Shown here: positions 30,769-39,187 of the stretch, piece by piece | Numbering within the stretch: the stretch's first letter is position 1 | Layout of the letters: each line of letters opens with the position of its first letter | NCBI GenBank assembly: GCA_014650475.1 | Contig: BMVA01000011.1 | Coordinates: 124,001 to 188,000 of the forward strand | Direction of reading: 5' to 3' | Length of the DNA: 64,000 nt | Source: Streptomyces albogriseolus | Lineage (GTDB): Bacteria > Actinomycetota > Actinomycetes > Streptomycetales > Streptomycetaceae | The notes under the pieces: generated by a model | What the model saw: the letters and a program-made list of their open reading frames with translations, nothing else | Database searches by the model: none | Told to the model about the DNA's origin: nothing | Position numbers and translations under genes: made by a program

Positions 30769-30812
30769 GAGAGCGACGTGGTCCGCGTTTTCGGCGGACA
30801 CACGTCGCTCTC
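30769..30812 (+). terminator. Long hairpin after the exonuclease gene
   Basis: Twelve pairs (30769-30780 with 30801-30812) plus six inner pairs (30781-30786 with 30794-30799) are interrupted by a single bulged A, with a GTTTTCG loop. It also lies downstream of the oppositely oriented tRNA-Val and may end both transcripts. Confidence 0.85.
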
Positions 30813-30819
30813 GCGAGCG

Positions 30820-30891
30820 TGGGCGATACTGGGTTCGAACCAGTGACCTCTTCGGTGTGAACGAAGCGCTCTCCCACTGAGCTAATCGCCC
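30820..30891 (-). tRNA. tRNA-Val(CAC)
   Basis: The reverse strand folds into a full cloverleaf: acceptor GGGCGAT/ATCGCCC, anticodon stem CTTCG/CGAAG, loop TTCACAC with anticodon CAC, and T-loop TTCGAAC. The discriminator is A. CCA is not encoded. An identical gene is at 38378-38449. Confidence 0.96.
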
Positions 30892-30929
30892 GGGACGCAC
30901 TGAACAATACAGGGGTCGGGACGCTTCGT

Positions 30930-31379
30930 TCAAACCGCTTCCAGGTGCGCCGCCAGTCCGCGCCGCCCGGCCCGCAGCATCAGCGCGTGGTTGGCCCGGA
31001 AGAGGGGCCGGCCGGGCACGGCGAGCAGACGCAGCAGCCGCGCCCGGACGTCGACCTCCTGCTCGTAGTGGGCGAGGCAGCCGTGCGCGCCCAGATCGGT
31101 GAGGGTCCACCGCGCCCAGCCGTCGATGTCGCCGGACAGCCCGGCCTCCAGCACGCCGTTCTCCCGGTCCCGCCGCCCCTCCCGCAGGGTGAAGGTCAGG
31201 TCGTACGGCAGGACGGAGCGGATCGTGACGATGCCGGTGGTGTCGTCGAGGCGGGCGACCTCCCGCACCTGCGGCCACCAGCGGGGGTAGTCCTCGATCC
31301 GCTCGAGCACGCCGTACACGGTCGCGGCGGGCGCGGACAGCGTCCACACGGTGCGGAAGCGGTAATGGTTCCGGTCCAT
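30930..31379 (-). CDS. SRPBCC/polyketide cyclase-like protein
   Basis: The 149-residue protein has the START-like SRPBCC signature: an initial strand (RFRTVWTLSAP), a helix with VYGVLERIEDYPRWWPQV, then antiparallel strands and a long C-terminal helix (ALMLRAGRRGLAAHL). Members bind small hydrophobic ligands, but the ligand is unknown. ATG at 31379 gives the usual N-terminus. GTG at 31418 would add 13 residues, overlap the upstream lyase stop in GTGA and has a GGGGGA site, so it is a real alternative. It is the last gene of the sugar operon or reads on from it. Confidence 0.8.
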   Translation of the reverse strand: MDRNHYRFRTVWTLSAPAATVYGVLERIEDYPRWWPQVREVARLDDTTGIVTIRSVLPYDLTFTLREGRRDRENGVLEAGLSGDIDGWARWTLTDLGAHGCLAHYEQEVDVRARLLRLLAVPGRPLFRANHALMLRAGRRGLAAHLEAV

Positions 31380-31414
31380 GCACGGAGTGTGCCCGCCCGC
31401 GCCCTTCTCGTGCG

Positions 31415-34150
31415 TCACGGCATGCGGTCCCCCAGGAGTGCCAGGTTCTCGATGGCGGCGAGTCCGTAGAGGGCGGTGTCGTTGGTGGAGACCCAGGGGG
31501 CCTCGCTGCCGGCGACCAGGGCGGTGGGGCCGCTCACCTTCTCGGTCTTCCAGGGCGCGGACTCCTTGTAGCCGTCGGAGTCGTAGAACTTAACCCACGC
31601 CCGCTTCGCCAGCGCCTCGTCGCCGGTGCGTACGGCGGCGTAGGCGTCGAGGCGGGAGTGGCCCTGGAAGAGGATCAGGCTGCCGAAGTCGGAGCCGTAG
31701 CGTGCGGCCTGTTCCGCCTTGGTGGCGTTGAAGTAGCGGCAGTAGTCGTAGTACGCCTCTTCGAACTCCGGCATGTCGACGAGGTCGATCAGTTCGGCGC
31801 ACAGCTCGTTCAGGCCGAAGACGGCGGACAGGTGGGAGACCTCCACCTTCGGGGTGCCGGCCACGGCGAACCGGCCGGTGTCGAGGTCGTACAGGCCGCT
31901 GCCCTGGACGAAGCCGTTGGGCTGGGCGGCGATGGTCTCCATGGTGGAGAGCACGCGCGCCCGGGCCTTCTGCCACTTGGGGCCCTTGCGTTCCCATTCG
32001 GTGAGCCAGGCGGAGACCAGGCCGCTCCAGTCGGTGCCGAAGCCGATGGACAGGGCGTTGCGGTCGGGGGTGTACGGCTCGGTGCGGATCTTGCGGAGCG
32101 GGTCGAGGGCGAGGAAGGTCTCGTCGGAGTCGACGTTGGCGTGCATGAGGTCGCCGGTGCGTTCGTCGGCGGTGAGGAAGTAGTAGAAGCGCCGGTAGGT
32201 GGTGTTGGCGATGCGCTGCTGCTTGGCGCTGTCGGCGTAGTGCTGGACGCCGTGGCGGGTGCCGAGTCCGGCCCATTCGCCTAGGTGGTAGACGTCGACC
32301 TCGCCGGTGTGGCGGGTCATGGCCTCGGCGAAGCGGAAGATGTCGGCGCGCCCCGAGCGCAGGTAGGCGTACCAGAGCCACAGGTCGGGCGAGAGCTCGC
32401 TGTTGTCCCAGGCGTAGCCGCCGACGTCGTAGCGCCACTGGTGCCGGACGGTGTCGTAGGTGTGCATGATGTCGCCGTAGTCCCAGAAGCCGTACCAGCG
32501 GCGCTGCTCCACCTGGTCCTTGTAGTAGGTGAAGAGGAAGTCGAGGTGGTCCTCGATCTTCGCCTTGGCGGGGGTGGAGCGGTCGGGCTCGGCGAACAGG
32601 CCCTTGCCGAAGACGCCGGCGGCGACGAGCTGCCGGGGCGGCGCGGCGAGCTGCGGCAGCACGCGTACGGCGCGCGCCCGGGCGGCGAGCCGGTCGGCGT
32701 CCGGGGTGGTGGCCTCGGCCCAGAACAGCAGCTCGGAGGTGCGGGCGATGCCGTAGGGGGTGCCGAAGCCGGGCTCGTAGTCCTCGTAGGTGATGTTGAG
32801 GCCTTCGAGCTGTTCGGGGAAGGTGTCCTGTCCCATGCCGTCGTGGTAGAAGCGCAGGTCCATGGGCTGGGCCTCGGGTGACCAGAGCCAGAGGGTGACC
32901 TCGGCGGTGTCGGTGTGCGCGTTGCGGATGTCGAGCTGGGCGGGGTGCTTCTCCCAGAAGTCGCGCAGTCCGAAGGAGAGGCCGCCGCTGACGCCGCCGA
33001 CGTAGCCGAAGCCGGAGGCGCGCCGCCCGCCGCCCGCGCCGATCCAGCCGTGGCCCTTCTTGGTGCGCTTGCGGACGGTGAAGCCGTCGGCGGAGAGCTG
33101 GGAGAGGGTGTGGTCGCCCCATTCGGGGATGTACTGCAGGCGGCTGGTGACGCGCTGGTCCCAGGTGGTCGGGTCGGGCAGCTTTCGGCCCTCGAACTGG
33201 GCCTGCTGCACGGCGGTCCCGGGGTCGCGGCGCAGCCCGGTGATGCCCTTGACCGCCTCCCGGAGCATTCCCTCGCCCTCGCCGCCGAGCCGGATGTGCC
33301 GGTCGTACGTCGCGTCGCGCAGCGGGACGGAGAAGCGGACGCCGATGCCGCGCACGAAGTCGCCCTTGTCGCTGCCGGGTTCCTGCTTCCCGTCGTAGGT
33401 GATGGTGTGCACCATGCGGAAGGAGTCGGCGCCCGCGTAGAAGTAGAGGCGCACGGAGAAGGGCAGCAGGGTGTCGCGGCCCTTGCGGTGGGTGCCGTCG
33501 ACGCGGACGACCGCGCGGACGGGACCGTCCTGCTCGACGGTGACGCCGGAGATCGTGCCGTCGAACCGCTCGGTCCTGACCGTGGTGCGGTCGCCGTCCT
33601 CGATCTCGGGCTGGCGCAGCACGACGAGGCGTGCGTCGCGGGCGATCTCGGTGGAGCCGCGGGTGACCGACCGGACGAGGGTGTCGCCGCCGGTGCCGAT
33701 CCGGGCGGTGATGACACCGGTGGAGACGGTGACGGTGGCGCCGCGCCGGGTGACGGTGACCTTCTTCTCGGGCGCGGCGGGGGTGCCGGGCTTCAGGGTG
33801 AGCCGGCCGGTTCCGGAACTGACGGCGTGGGCGGTCCACTTGAGGGAGCCGTCGGGCCAGTGGGCGAGCGGCCAGGTCTGGACGGGGACGTCGTTGCCGT
33901 CGGCGTCCGTCACCGCGAAGGTGCGGCCCTCCGGGTGGGCGCCGCGGGGCCAGGGGACGCCGACGGTGGAACCGGGGGCGGCGCCCAGTCCGCCCTCCTC
34001 CAGCCAGTCCAGGGTCACCGGGTCGGCGCCGGCGGGTCCGGCGGCAGGCGCGGCGGCGGCGTCCCGTGTGCCGAGGGTCCAGCCGGCCTGGGTGGCGGCT
34101 CCGGCGACGGCGGCCGCCTTGATGAGAGTTCTGCGGGGGATGGGGGACAT
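31415..34150 (-). CDS. Secreted PcRGLX/YetA-like protein (exo-rhamnogalacturonan lyase family)
   Basis: The 911-residue protein has a Tat signal (RRTLIK at residues 6-11, hydrophobic to about 33), so it is exported folded. The N-terminal barrel contains VGVPWPRGAHPEGRTFAV and WPLAHWPDGSLKWTAHAV. A central beta-sandwich and a C-terminal helical toroid rich in Trp/Tyr (WYGFWDYGDIMHTYD) follow. This matches the three-domain PcRGLX/YetA family, whose founder releases rhamnogalacturonan ends. The exact substrate is inferred. ATG at 34150 has AAAGGAC upstream. It follows the transporter genes of the same operon, which would import the products. Confidence 0.8.
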   Translation of the reverse strand: MSPIPRRTLIKAAAVAGAATQAGWTLGTRDAAAAPAAGPAGADPVTLDWLEEGGLGAAPGSTVGVPWPRGAHPEGRTFAVTDADGNDVPVQTWPLAHWPDGSLKWTAHAVSSGTGRLTLKPGTPAAPEKKVTVTRRGATVTVSTGVITARIGTGGDTLVRSVTRGSTEIARDARLVVLRQPEIEDGDRTTVRTERFDGTISGVTVEQDGPVRAVVRVDGTHRKGRDTLLPFSVRLYFYAGADSFRMVHTITYDGKQEPGSDKGDFVRGIGVRFSVPLRDATYDRHIRLGGEGEGMLREAVKGITGLRRDPGTAVQQAQFEGRKLPDPTTWDQRVTSRLQYIPEWGDHTLSQLSADGFTVRKRTKKGHGWIGAGGGRRASGFGYVGGVSGGLSFGLRDFWEKHPAQLDIRNAHTDTAEVTLWLWSPEAQPMDLRFYHDGMGQDTFPEQLEGLNITYEDYEPGFGTPYGIARTSELLFWAEATTPDADRLAARARAVRVLPQLAAPPRQLVAAGVFGKGLFAEPDRSTPAKAKIEDHLDFLFTYYKDQVEQRRWYGFWDYGDIMHTYDTVRHQWRYDVGGYAWDNSELSPDLWLWYAYLRSGRADIFRFAEAMTRHTGEVDVYHLGEWAGLGTRHGVQHYADSAKQQRIANTTYRRFYYFLTADERTGDLMHANVDSDETFLALDPLRKIRTEPYTPDRNALSIGFGTDWSGLVSAWLTEWERKGPKWQKARARVLSTMETIAAQPNGFVQGSGLYDLDTGRFAVAGTPKVEVSHLSAVFGLNELCAELIDLVDMPEFEEAYYDYCRYFNATKAEQAARYGSDFGSLILFQGHSRLDAYAAVRTGDEALAKRAWVKFYDSDGYKESAPWKTEKVSGPTALVAGSEAPWVSTNDTALYGLAAIENLALLGDRMP

Positions 34151-34241
34151 GGCCCGTCCTTTCCATGGCTGGGTAATGTCAGGCGCATGACAGCGGAGGG
34201 CTCGGCGCCGAAGCGCCCGCCCCGACGGGTGGCACCGCCCG

Positions 34242-34820
34242 TCAGCGGTGCCGGTGACGCTCCTCCACGGCGACGGCGGCCGCCGCGACGACCCCCAGCA
34301 CGGGGACCGCGAGGGGGGTGCTGAACCAGGCGGAACAGACCACGACGGCCAGTCCGCCGATGAGCAGGAAGGATCCGGCGGGGTCGCGTACGGTGTGCCG
34401 CCCGGCCCGTGCCATGAGCGGCCGCCACGGGACACCGGGCCGCCACAGCGCCGCCGCGCGCAGCAGCGCGGCCGCCGCCCCGATCAGTGCGAGCACCCCG
34501 ACGGCCCCGACCAGCGGACCGCCCGGCAGCCCGGCCCGTACGGCCCGCAGGTCGGTCCACACGACGGCGACGGCCGCCCACCCGGCGAGCCCGACGAGCC
34601 AGCCGCCGCGCACCGCCGCCCTGAAGTCGGCCGTGAACTCCCGCCACCCGCCCTGCTCGTGGGCCAGATGGCGGCGCAGGTGCCGGGCCCCCGCCGCCAG
34701 CGCGGCGGGGTAGGTGACGAGCGGAAGCGCGGCCAGCGCGATCCAGACTCCGGTCAGCAGGCACTCGGCGAAGAGCGCGAACCTCCCCCCGGTCCTCGAC
34801 CCGGTGCGTGCCTGCGGCAT
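34242..34820 (-). CDS. DUF624/YesL-like membrane protein
   Basis: The 192-residue protein has about five hydrophobic segments (around 17-45, 72-90, 102-124, 146-162 and 166-183). The opening FALFAECLLTGVWIALAALPLVTYP plus the ARHLRRHL turn resembles DUF624 (YesL), a family found beside sugar ABC transporters of pectin-utilisation loci in Bacillus. The role is unknown, and the match is by pattern and context only. ATG at 34820 begins 11 bases after the permease stop. Confidence 0.65.
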   Translation of the reverse strand: MPQARTGSRTGGRFALFAECLLTGVWIALAALPLVTYPAALAAGARHLRRHLAHEQGGWREFTADFRAAVRGGWLVGLAGWAAVAVVWTDLRAVRAGLPGGPLVGAVGVLALIGAAAALLRAAALWRPGVPWRPLMARAGRHTVRDPAGSFLLIGGLAVVVCSAWFSTPLAVPVLGVVAAAAVAVEERHRHR

Positions 34821-34831
34821 CGTCAGCTCAC

Positions 34832-35722
34832 TCAGCCCTTCAGTCCGGAGGTCGCCATGCCGTCGATGAGATAGCGCTGGAAGGCCAGGAAGAAGGCCAG
34901 CACCGGCAGCAGCGCGACCAGCGACATGGCGATCATGCCGCCGTAGTTGGCGAGTCCCTCCTGGTCGACGAACATCTTCAGCCCGAGGGAGACGGTGTAC
35001 TTGCCCGGCTCGTTGAGGTAGATCAGCGGGCCCATGAAGTCGTTCCAGGCGTTGATGAAGGTGAAGATGGCACTGGTGATCAGCGCGGGCCGGCACAGCG
35101 GCAGCACGATCGACCAGTAGATGCGCAGATGCCCGCAGCCGTCGAGCCGGGCCGCCTCGTCCAGTTCCCGCGGCAGGTTCCGCATGAACTGCACCATCAG
35201 GAAGACGAAGAACGCCTCCGTGGCCAGGTACTTCCCCAGCAGCAGCGGGGTGTACGTGTTGATCATGTCCAGGTTGCGGAACAGCACGTACTGCGGGATC
35301 AGCAGCACGTGGTAGGGCAGCAGCAGCGTGCCGATCATCAGCGTGAAGAGCAGATTGCGGCCCGCGAACCGGATCTTGGCGAAGGCGTACGCGGTGAGCG
35401 AGCAGGAGACCAGGATGCCGATGACCGAACCGACCGCGAGGAAGAGCGAGTTGAAGAAGAAGGTGGAGATGGGGATGTCGGCGATGCCGTCGGTGAGGCT
35501 GGTGTAGTTGGACACGATCGGGTCGGCCGGGAAGAGGTCCAGGCTGCCGACGATGTCCTCGCTCCGCTTGAACGACCCGCCGACGACCCACACCACGGGG
35601 TAGAGGATCACCGCGAGGAGCGCCAGCGCCCCGATGTGCCAGGCGAGCGAGCCGGGCAGCCGGCGCCGCAGCGCCCCCTTCGCCGACGGGGCGCGGGTGA
35701 TGTCGGTGGCCTGTGCGGTCAT
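34832..35722 (-). CDS. Sugar ABC transporter permease (MalG-like)
   Basis: The 296-residue inner-membrane permease has six helices and the EAA loop ELDEAARLDGCGHLRIYWSIVLP at about 205-227, which contacts the ATPase. It belongs to the carbohydrate uptake CUT1 family. ATG at 35722 overlaps the other permease stop in ATGA. No ATPase gene is in this operon. In Streptomyces CUT1 systems commonly share the MsiK ATPase encoded elsewhere. Confidence 0.93.
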   Translation of the reverse strand: MTAQATDITRAPSAKGALRRRLPGSLAWHIGALALLAVILYPVVWVVGGSFKRSEDIVGSLDLFPADPIVSNYTSLTDGIADIPISTFFFNSLFLAVGSVIGILVSCSLTAYAFAKIRFAGRNLLFTLMIGTLLLPYHVLLIPQYVLFRNLDMINTYTPLLLGKYLATEAFFVFLMVQFMRNLPRELDEAARLDGCGHLRIYWSIVLPLCRPALITSAIFTFINAWNDFMGPLIYLNEPGKYTVSLGLKMFVDQEGLANYGGMIAMSLVALLPVLAFFLAFQRYLIDGMATSGLKG

Positions 35723-36720
35723 CGGCCGCCCTCCTCGTAGTGCACCCAGCGCTTCTGGGACCAGAACAGCACCGCCGTGACCAGGGCGACCGCGACCAGC
35801 AGCATCCACGCCATGGCGGAGGCCAGGCCCATCCGGCTGTTCTCGAAGCCCTGGACGTACAGGTAGCAGGTGTAGACCATGGAGCCGTCCGCCGGACCGC
35901 AGGCGTTGCCGCCCGCGCCGCCGCCGACGATGTAGGCGGAGCTGAAGATCTGGAACGAGTGGATCGTCTCCAGCAGGACGTTGAAGAACAGCACCGGCGA
36001 GATCATCGGCAGGGTGATGTTCCAGAACTGCCGCAGCCTGCCGGCCCCGTCGACGTCGGCCGCCTCGTACAGTTCCCGCGGCACCTGCTTGAGACCGGCC
36101 AGGAAGATGACCATCGGCGCGCCGAACTGCCAGACGGTCAGGGCGACCAGGCTGTAGATGATGAGGTCCGGGTCGCCGGTCCAGCCGCCGGCGTCGATGC
36201 CGAAGACCCTCTGCGTCCGGTCGACGACGGCGTCGTCCGAGAAGATCGCCTTCCAGACGATGGCGACGGAGACGCTCGCCCCGATCAGCGACGGCGCGTA
36301 GAAGGCGGCCCGGTAGAAGGCCTGCCCGCGCCGCTTCTGCGCCAGCAGCAGGGCCACGCCGAGCGCCACGAGCAGCTTGACGGGCGTGCCGACGACGACG
36401 TACCAGAGGGTGACCCGCACCGAGTGGCGCCAGCGCGGGTCGCCGAACATCTCGGAGAAATTGTCCAGGCCGATCCAGCGCGGGGCGTCGAAGAGGTTGT
36501 AGTCGGTGAAGGCGAAGTAGAGCGAGGCGGCCATCGGGCCCGCCGTCAGCAGCAGGAACCCGGCGATCCACGGGGACATGAAGAGATAGCCGGCCAGGTT
36601 CTCCCGGCGGCCCCGCCGCTTCAGGCCGGCGGGGCGCGGGGGTGTGCCCGGACCGTGCCGCGGCTCGGGGTCCTTCGCCCGGACCTCCGTCGCGGGGGCG
36701 TGTGTCACGGCGGTTCCCAT
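35719..36720 (-). CDS. Sugar ABC transporter permease (MalF-like)
   Basis: The 333-residue permease has a cytoplasmic Arg/Pro-rich head (1-40), six helices and the EAA loop ELYEAADVDGAGRLRQFWNITLP at about 233-255. ATG at 36720 shares one base with the binding-protein stop (TGATG). It forms the heterodimeric channel with the downstream permease. Confidence 0.93.
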   Translation of the reverse strand: MGTAVTHAPATEVRAKDPEPRHGPGTPPRPAGLKRRGRRENLAGYLFMSPWIAGFLLLTAGPMAASLYFAFTDYNLFDAPRWIGLDNFSEMFGDPRWRHSVRVTLWYVVVGTPVKLLVALGVALLLAQKRRGQAFYRAAFYAPSLIGASVSVAIVWKAIFSDDAVVDRTQRVFGIDAGGWTGDPDLIIYSLVALTVWQFGAPMVIFLAGLKQVPRELYEAADVDGAGRLRQFWNITLPMISPVLFFNVLLETIHSFQIFSSAYIVGGGAGGNACGPADGSMVYTCYLYVQGFENSRMGLASAMAWMLLVAVALVTAVLFWSQKRWVHYEEGGR

Positions 36721-38009
36721 CAGCTGCTCAGGGCGGTCTTCGACTCGTTGAAGAACTGCTCGACGGCGTCGGCCACCGACCGCTTGCCCAGCCCCAGCTC
36801 CTCGCCGATGCGCAGGAACGCGGCCTCGCAGATGTCGGCGCCGTTCGGGTGCGGGGTGATGGGCTCCAGCACGCCCGCCTCGACGAGGGACTCCTCGTAG
36901 GCGGCGATCGCCTTGTTCACCGGGTCGGTGGGCCGGTACGCCTCGTACTGCGCCGTGGTGGCGGGGACGCCGCGGTCGTACCCCATGATCGTGGCGACCT
37001 CGGGGTCGTGCACCATGAAGTCGATGAACTTCGCGACCTCCACCGGGTGCTGGGTGCGCTTGGAGGCGCTCAGCATCAGCGAGCCGAGGTACTGGCCGGT
37101 CCGCTTGCCGTCGGTGGTGGGGATGGGGGCGAGACCGTACTCGCTCTTGCCCTCGGAGGTGTAGCGGACGGTGAAGTTGTCCCAGGTGAACTCGGATCCC
37201 GCGAGTTCGGCGGAGAGCGCCGACTTGGGCTTGATCTGGGCGACCTTCTTGGGGTCGGCGAAGAGTCCGGACCTCACGCCCTTTTCCGCCTTCGTCCACC
37301 ACCGGGTCAGATCCGTCTCGGTGAAACCGAGACCGTCCTCGGTGAAGAACGCCTTGCCGTTCTGACGCAGGTACAGGTCGTAGAGGTACATGACGCCGTA
37401 CATGCCGCTGTCGCCGGCCCGGCCCGTCCGGTCGCGCACCCGGGCCATCGCCTCGTCGAAGTCGTCCCAGGTCCATCCCATGTCGGGGGTGATGCCGGCA
37501 CGGGCGTAGACGGGCTTGTCGATGACGAGGGCCATCGAGTTGGACCCCACGGGCACGCCGAGGAGTTTGCCGTCGATCTCACCGAACGTGTCGAGGCCCG
37601 CCCGGAATCCCTCCATGCGCAGGTTGCCGGCCTTCACCTGCTCCTTGAGGTCCAGGAGCACATTCTTCGCATCGTATTTGCGGAGGAATCCGATGGCATT
37701 CTGGAAGACGTCCGGCGGATTCCCGCCGGAGGCCTGCGTGTTGAACTTCTTCCAGAAATCCGGGTACGGCTGGAAGTCGGTCTTGACCTTGATCTTCGGG
37801 TACTTCTTCTCGAAGAGATCGATGGTCTTGTTGATGCGCCGCGCCCGGTCCTCGGCGCCCCACCACGCATAACGGATCGTCACCGTTCCGTCCCCGGAAC
37901 CGCTTCCGCCACCGCAGGCGGTCGCCGTCGCACCGAGCCCCGTGACGGCGAGCGAGGCCCCCGCCGCTTTGAGGACCGTCCGCCTCTCCACACCCTTGCC
38001 CTGCTGCAT
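36720..38009 (-). CDS. Sugar-binding lipoprotein of ABC transporter
   Basis: The 429-residue extracellular solute-binding protein (family 1) starts with a twin-arginine motif (ERRTVLK) and a lipobox ending ATATAC (Cys32), so it is probably a Tat-exported lipoprotein. The mature part shows IRYAWWG, PDVFQNAIGFLRKYD and later DFMVHDPEVATIMGYDRGVPA, typical of CUT1 binding proteins. ATG at 38009 has GGGGAGG upstream. It is the first gene of the operon, behind two LacI-type operator-like sequences. Confidence 0.92.
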   Translation of the reverse strand: MQQGKGVERRTVLKAAGASLAVTGLGATATACGGGSGSGDGTVTIRYAWWGAEDRARRINKTIDLFEKKYPKIKVKTDFQPYPDFWKKFNTQASGGNPPDVFQNAIGFLRKYDAKNVLLDLKEQVKAGNLRMEGFRAGLDTFGEIDGKLLGVPVGSNSMALVIDKPVYARAGITPDMGWTWDDFDEAMARVRDRTGRAGDSGMYGVMYLYDLYLRQNGKAFFTEDGLGFTETDLTRWWTKAEKGVRSGLFADPKKVAQIKPKSALSAELAGSEFTWDNFTVRYTSEGKSEYGLAPIPTTDGKRTGQYLGSLMLSASKRTQHPVEVAKFIDFMVHDPEVATIMGYDRGVPATTAQYEAYRPTDPVNKAIAAYEESLVEAGVLEPITPHPNGADICEAAFLRIGEELGLGKRSVADAVEQFFNESKTALSS

Positions 38010-38332
38010 ACGAGCCTCCCCGCGACGGTCCCGACCGCCTCATGAATCGTTTCAAGTAAGCGCTTGCTGGCACAAGGTACGGAGGCCCCACGGGCGCGTC
38101 AATGATTCGGACAGGATTTGATGGCGGGCCCTCGCGGGAGCCGGCCGGCGGGGGCGTCCGGCGGCCATCCGGGCCGGGAGGGAAAGCGGCAGGTCCCCGC
38201 CCCTGCGGCCGACCGGCCGAACAGCGCGGCGACGGCCGCGGCGGGCCGCGCGGAAGGTCACGGTTGGGTGAAGCGCGGGCGAAGCGGAACGGGGCGGAAG
38301 GGGGGCGTCGGCAGGCCGTCCCGGATACGACG
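38010..38332. other. Upstream region of the sugar operon
   Basis: No gene is supported here. The first 60 bases contain operator-like sequences (38043-38068). The rest (38070-38330) is GC-rich and featureless up to the tRNA terminator. Confidence 0.5.
38043..38068. promoter_or_regulatory. Two adjacent LacI-family operator-like palindromes
   Basis: TGAATCGTTTCA (38043-38054) has TGAA/TTCA arms around a central CG. Next to it AGTAAGCGCTTGCT (38055-38068) is a palindrome with six of seven pairs. Both resemble LacI-family operators and lie 34-59 bases before the binding-protein start, a suitable place for substrate-induced control. No LacI-type gene is in the window. Confidence 0.6.
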
Positions 38333-38369
38333 AAGCGGCCCGGCTCACTGTTGGTGAGCCGGGCCGCTT
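38333..38369 (-). terminator. Terminator of tRNA-Val(CAC), second copy
   Basis: A perfect 16-bp stem (38333-38348 with 38354-38369) with a TGTTG loop lies nine bases past the tRNA 3' end on the reverse strand. Confidence 0.9.
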
Positions 38370-38377
38370 GATCCCGG

Positions 38378-38449
38378 TGGGCGATACTGGGTTCGAACCA
38401 GTGACCTCTTCGGTGTGAACGAAGCGCTCTCCCACTGAGCTAATCGCCC
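38378..38449 (-). tRNA. tRNA-Val(CAC), second identical copy
   Basis: This gene has the same 72 bases as 30820-30891. The identity extends a few bases on each side, giving a 76-base direct repeat (38377-38452 and 30819-30894). Confidence 0.96.
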
Positions 38450-38537
38450 GGGCGCAGGAAGAACATTACCCCATGTCAGGGGGTGCCCGTGACCAGCGTG
38501 ACCGCCGGGGGCCGGGCGGGCCGGCCCCCGGCCCGCG

Positions 38538-38996
38538 TCACTGGTCCTTGATCTTCCAGGGCATCTGCAGACCGAACTTCCACAGGTAGAAGCCGGCCAG
38601 CGCGGCCACGATCACCAGGCCGACCGACGTCAGGATGATGTTGCGGCGGCGCACCCGCGGGTCCAGCGCCCGCTGGGCCGCCTCGGTGACCTTCCGCTTG
38701 GTCCAGCGCAGCACCAGCTGGGCCCAGACGAACTCGGTCGCCCAGATCGCCAGGCCGCCGAAGATCACGACCCATCCCGGGCCGGGCAGCACCAGCATCA
38801 GCGCGCCGGCCACCACCACGGCCAGGCCGACGACGAAAACCCCCACCTGCCAGCTCACGTGCAGCGCACGCCGCGCCTTCACGAACTCGGGCGCCCTCGA
38901 CCCGAGCGCCCGCTCGTCCCGACGTTCGCTCTTGTCCACCGTCACCCCGTGGGCCGCGGTCACGACCTCGCCGGCCTCGTCACTCCCCGTGTTCAT
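38538..38996 (-). CDS. PGPGW-type small membrane protein
   Basis: The 152-residue protein has two helices before a loop, with the sequence LVLPGPGWVVIFGGLAIWATEF at about 73-94 that defines the actinobacterial PGPGW transmembrane family, and a further helix near the C-terminus (IILTSVGLVIVAALAGFYLW). The function is unknown. ATG at 38996 was chosen over an 11-codon extension. It is divergent from ssgB, sharing a 191-base upstream region. Confidence 0.85.
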   Translation of the reverse strand: MNTGSDEAGEVVTAAHGVTVDKSERRDERALGSRAPEFVKARRALHVSWQVGVFVVGLAVVVAGALMLVLPGPGWVVIFGGLAIWATEFVWAQLVLRWTKRKVTEAAQRALDPRVRRRNIILTSVGLVIVAALAGFYLWKFGLQMPWKIKDQ

Positions 38997-39102
38997 GCAT
39001 CCCAACACTACCGGAGCGAATGACATCACCGGAATGGACGCAGGGCGCGAACGATCTCTCGGCCGGAAGAGTTACGTAATCCCACGCAAAACACTCAGAG
39101 GG

Positions 39103-39126
39103 GTTTACAACGGCACCGTAGGTGGC
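39103..39126 (+). promoter_or_regulatory. Candidate stress/sporulation promoter of ssgB
   Basis: GTTT (39103-39106), then 14 bases, then GGTGGC (39121-39126) partly fits the GTTT-N14-16-GGGTAC pattern of the SigH/SigB type. In S. coelicolor ssgB expression was reported to depend on SigH. The -10 match is imperfect. Confidence 0.4.
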
Positions 39127-39187
39127 ATGTCGATTTCGCCGACGTGCGAATCCCCGAGCGCACACTGAGCGAAAGGCCCTGGCGCTT

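Noticed and set aside
30918-31418. Longer SRPBCC start (GTG at 31418) as the main call
   Set aside because: It overlaps the lyase stop and has a ribosome site, but the extra 13 residues are not part of the usual family N-terminus. It is noted as an alternative only.
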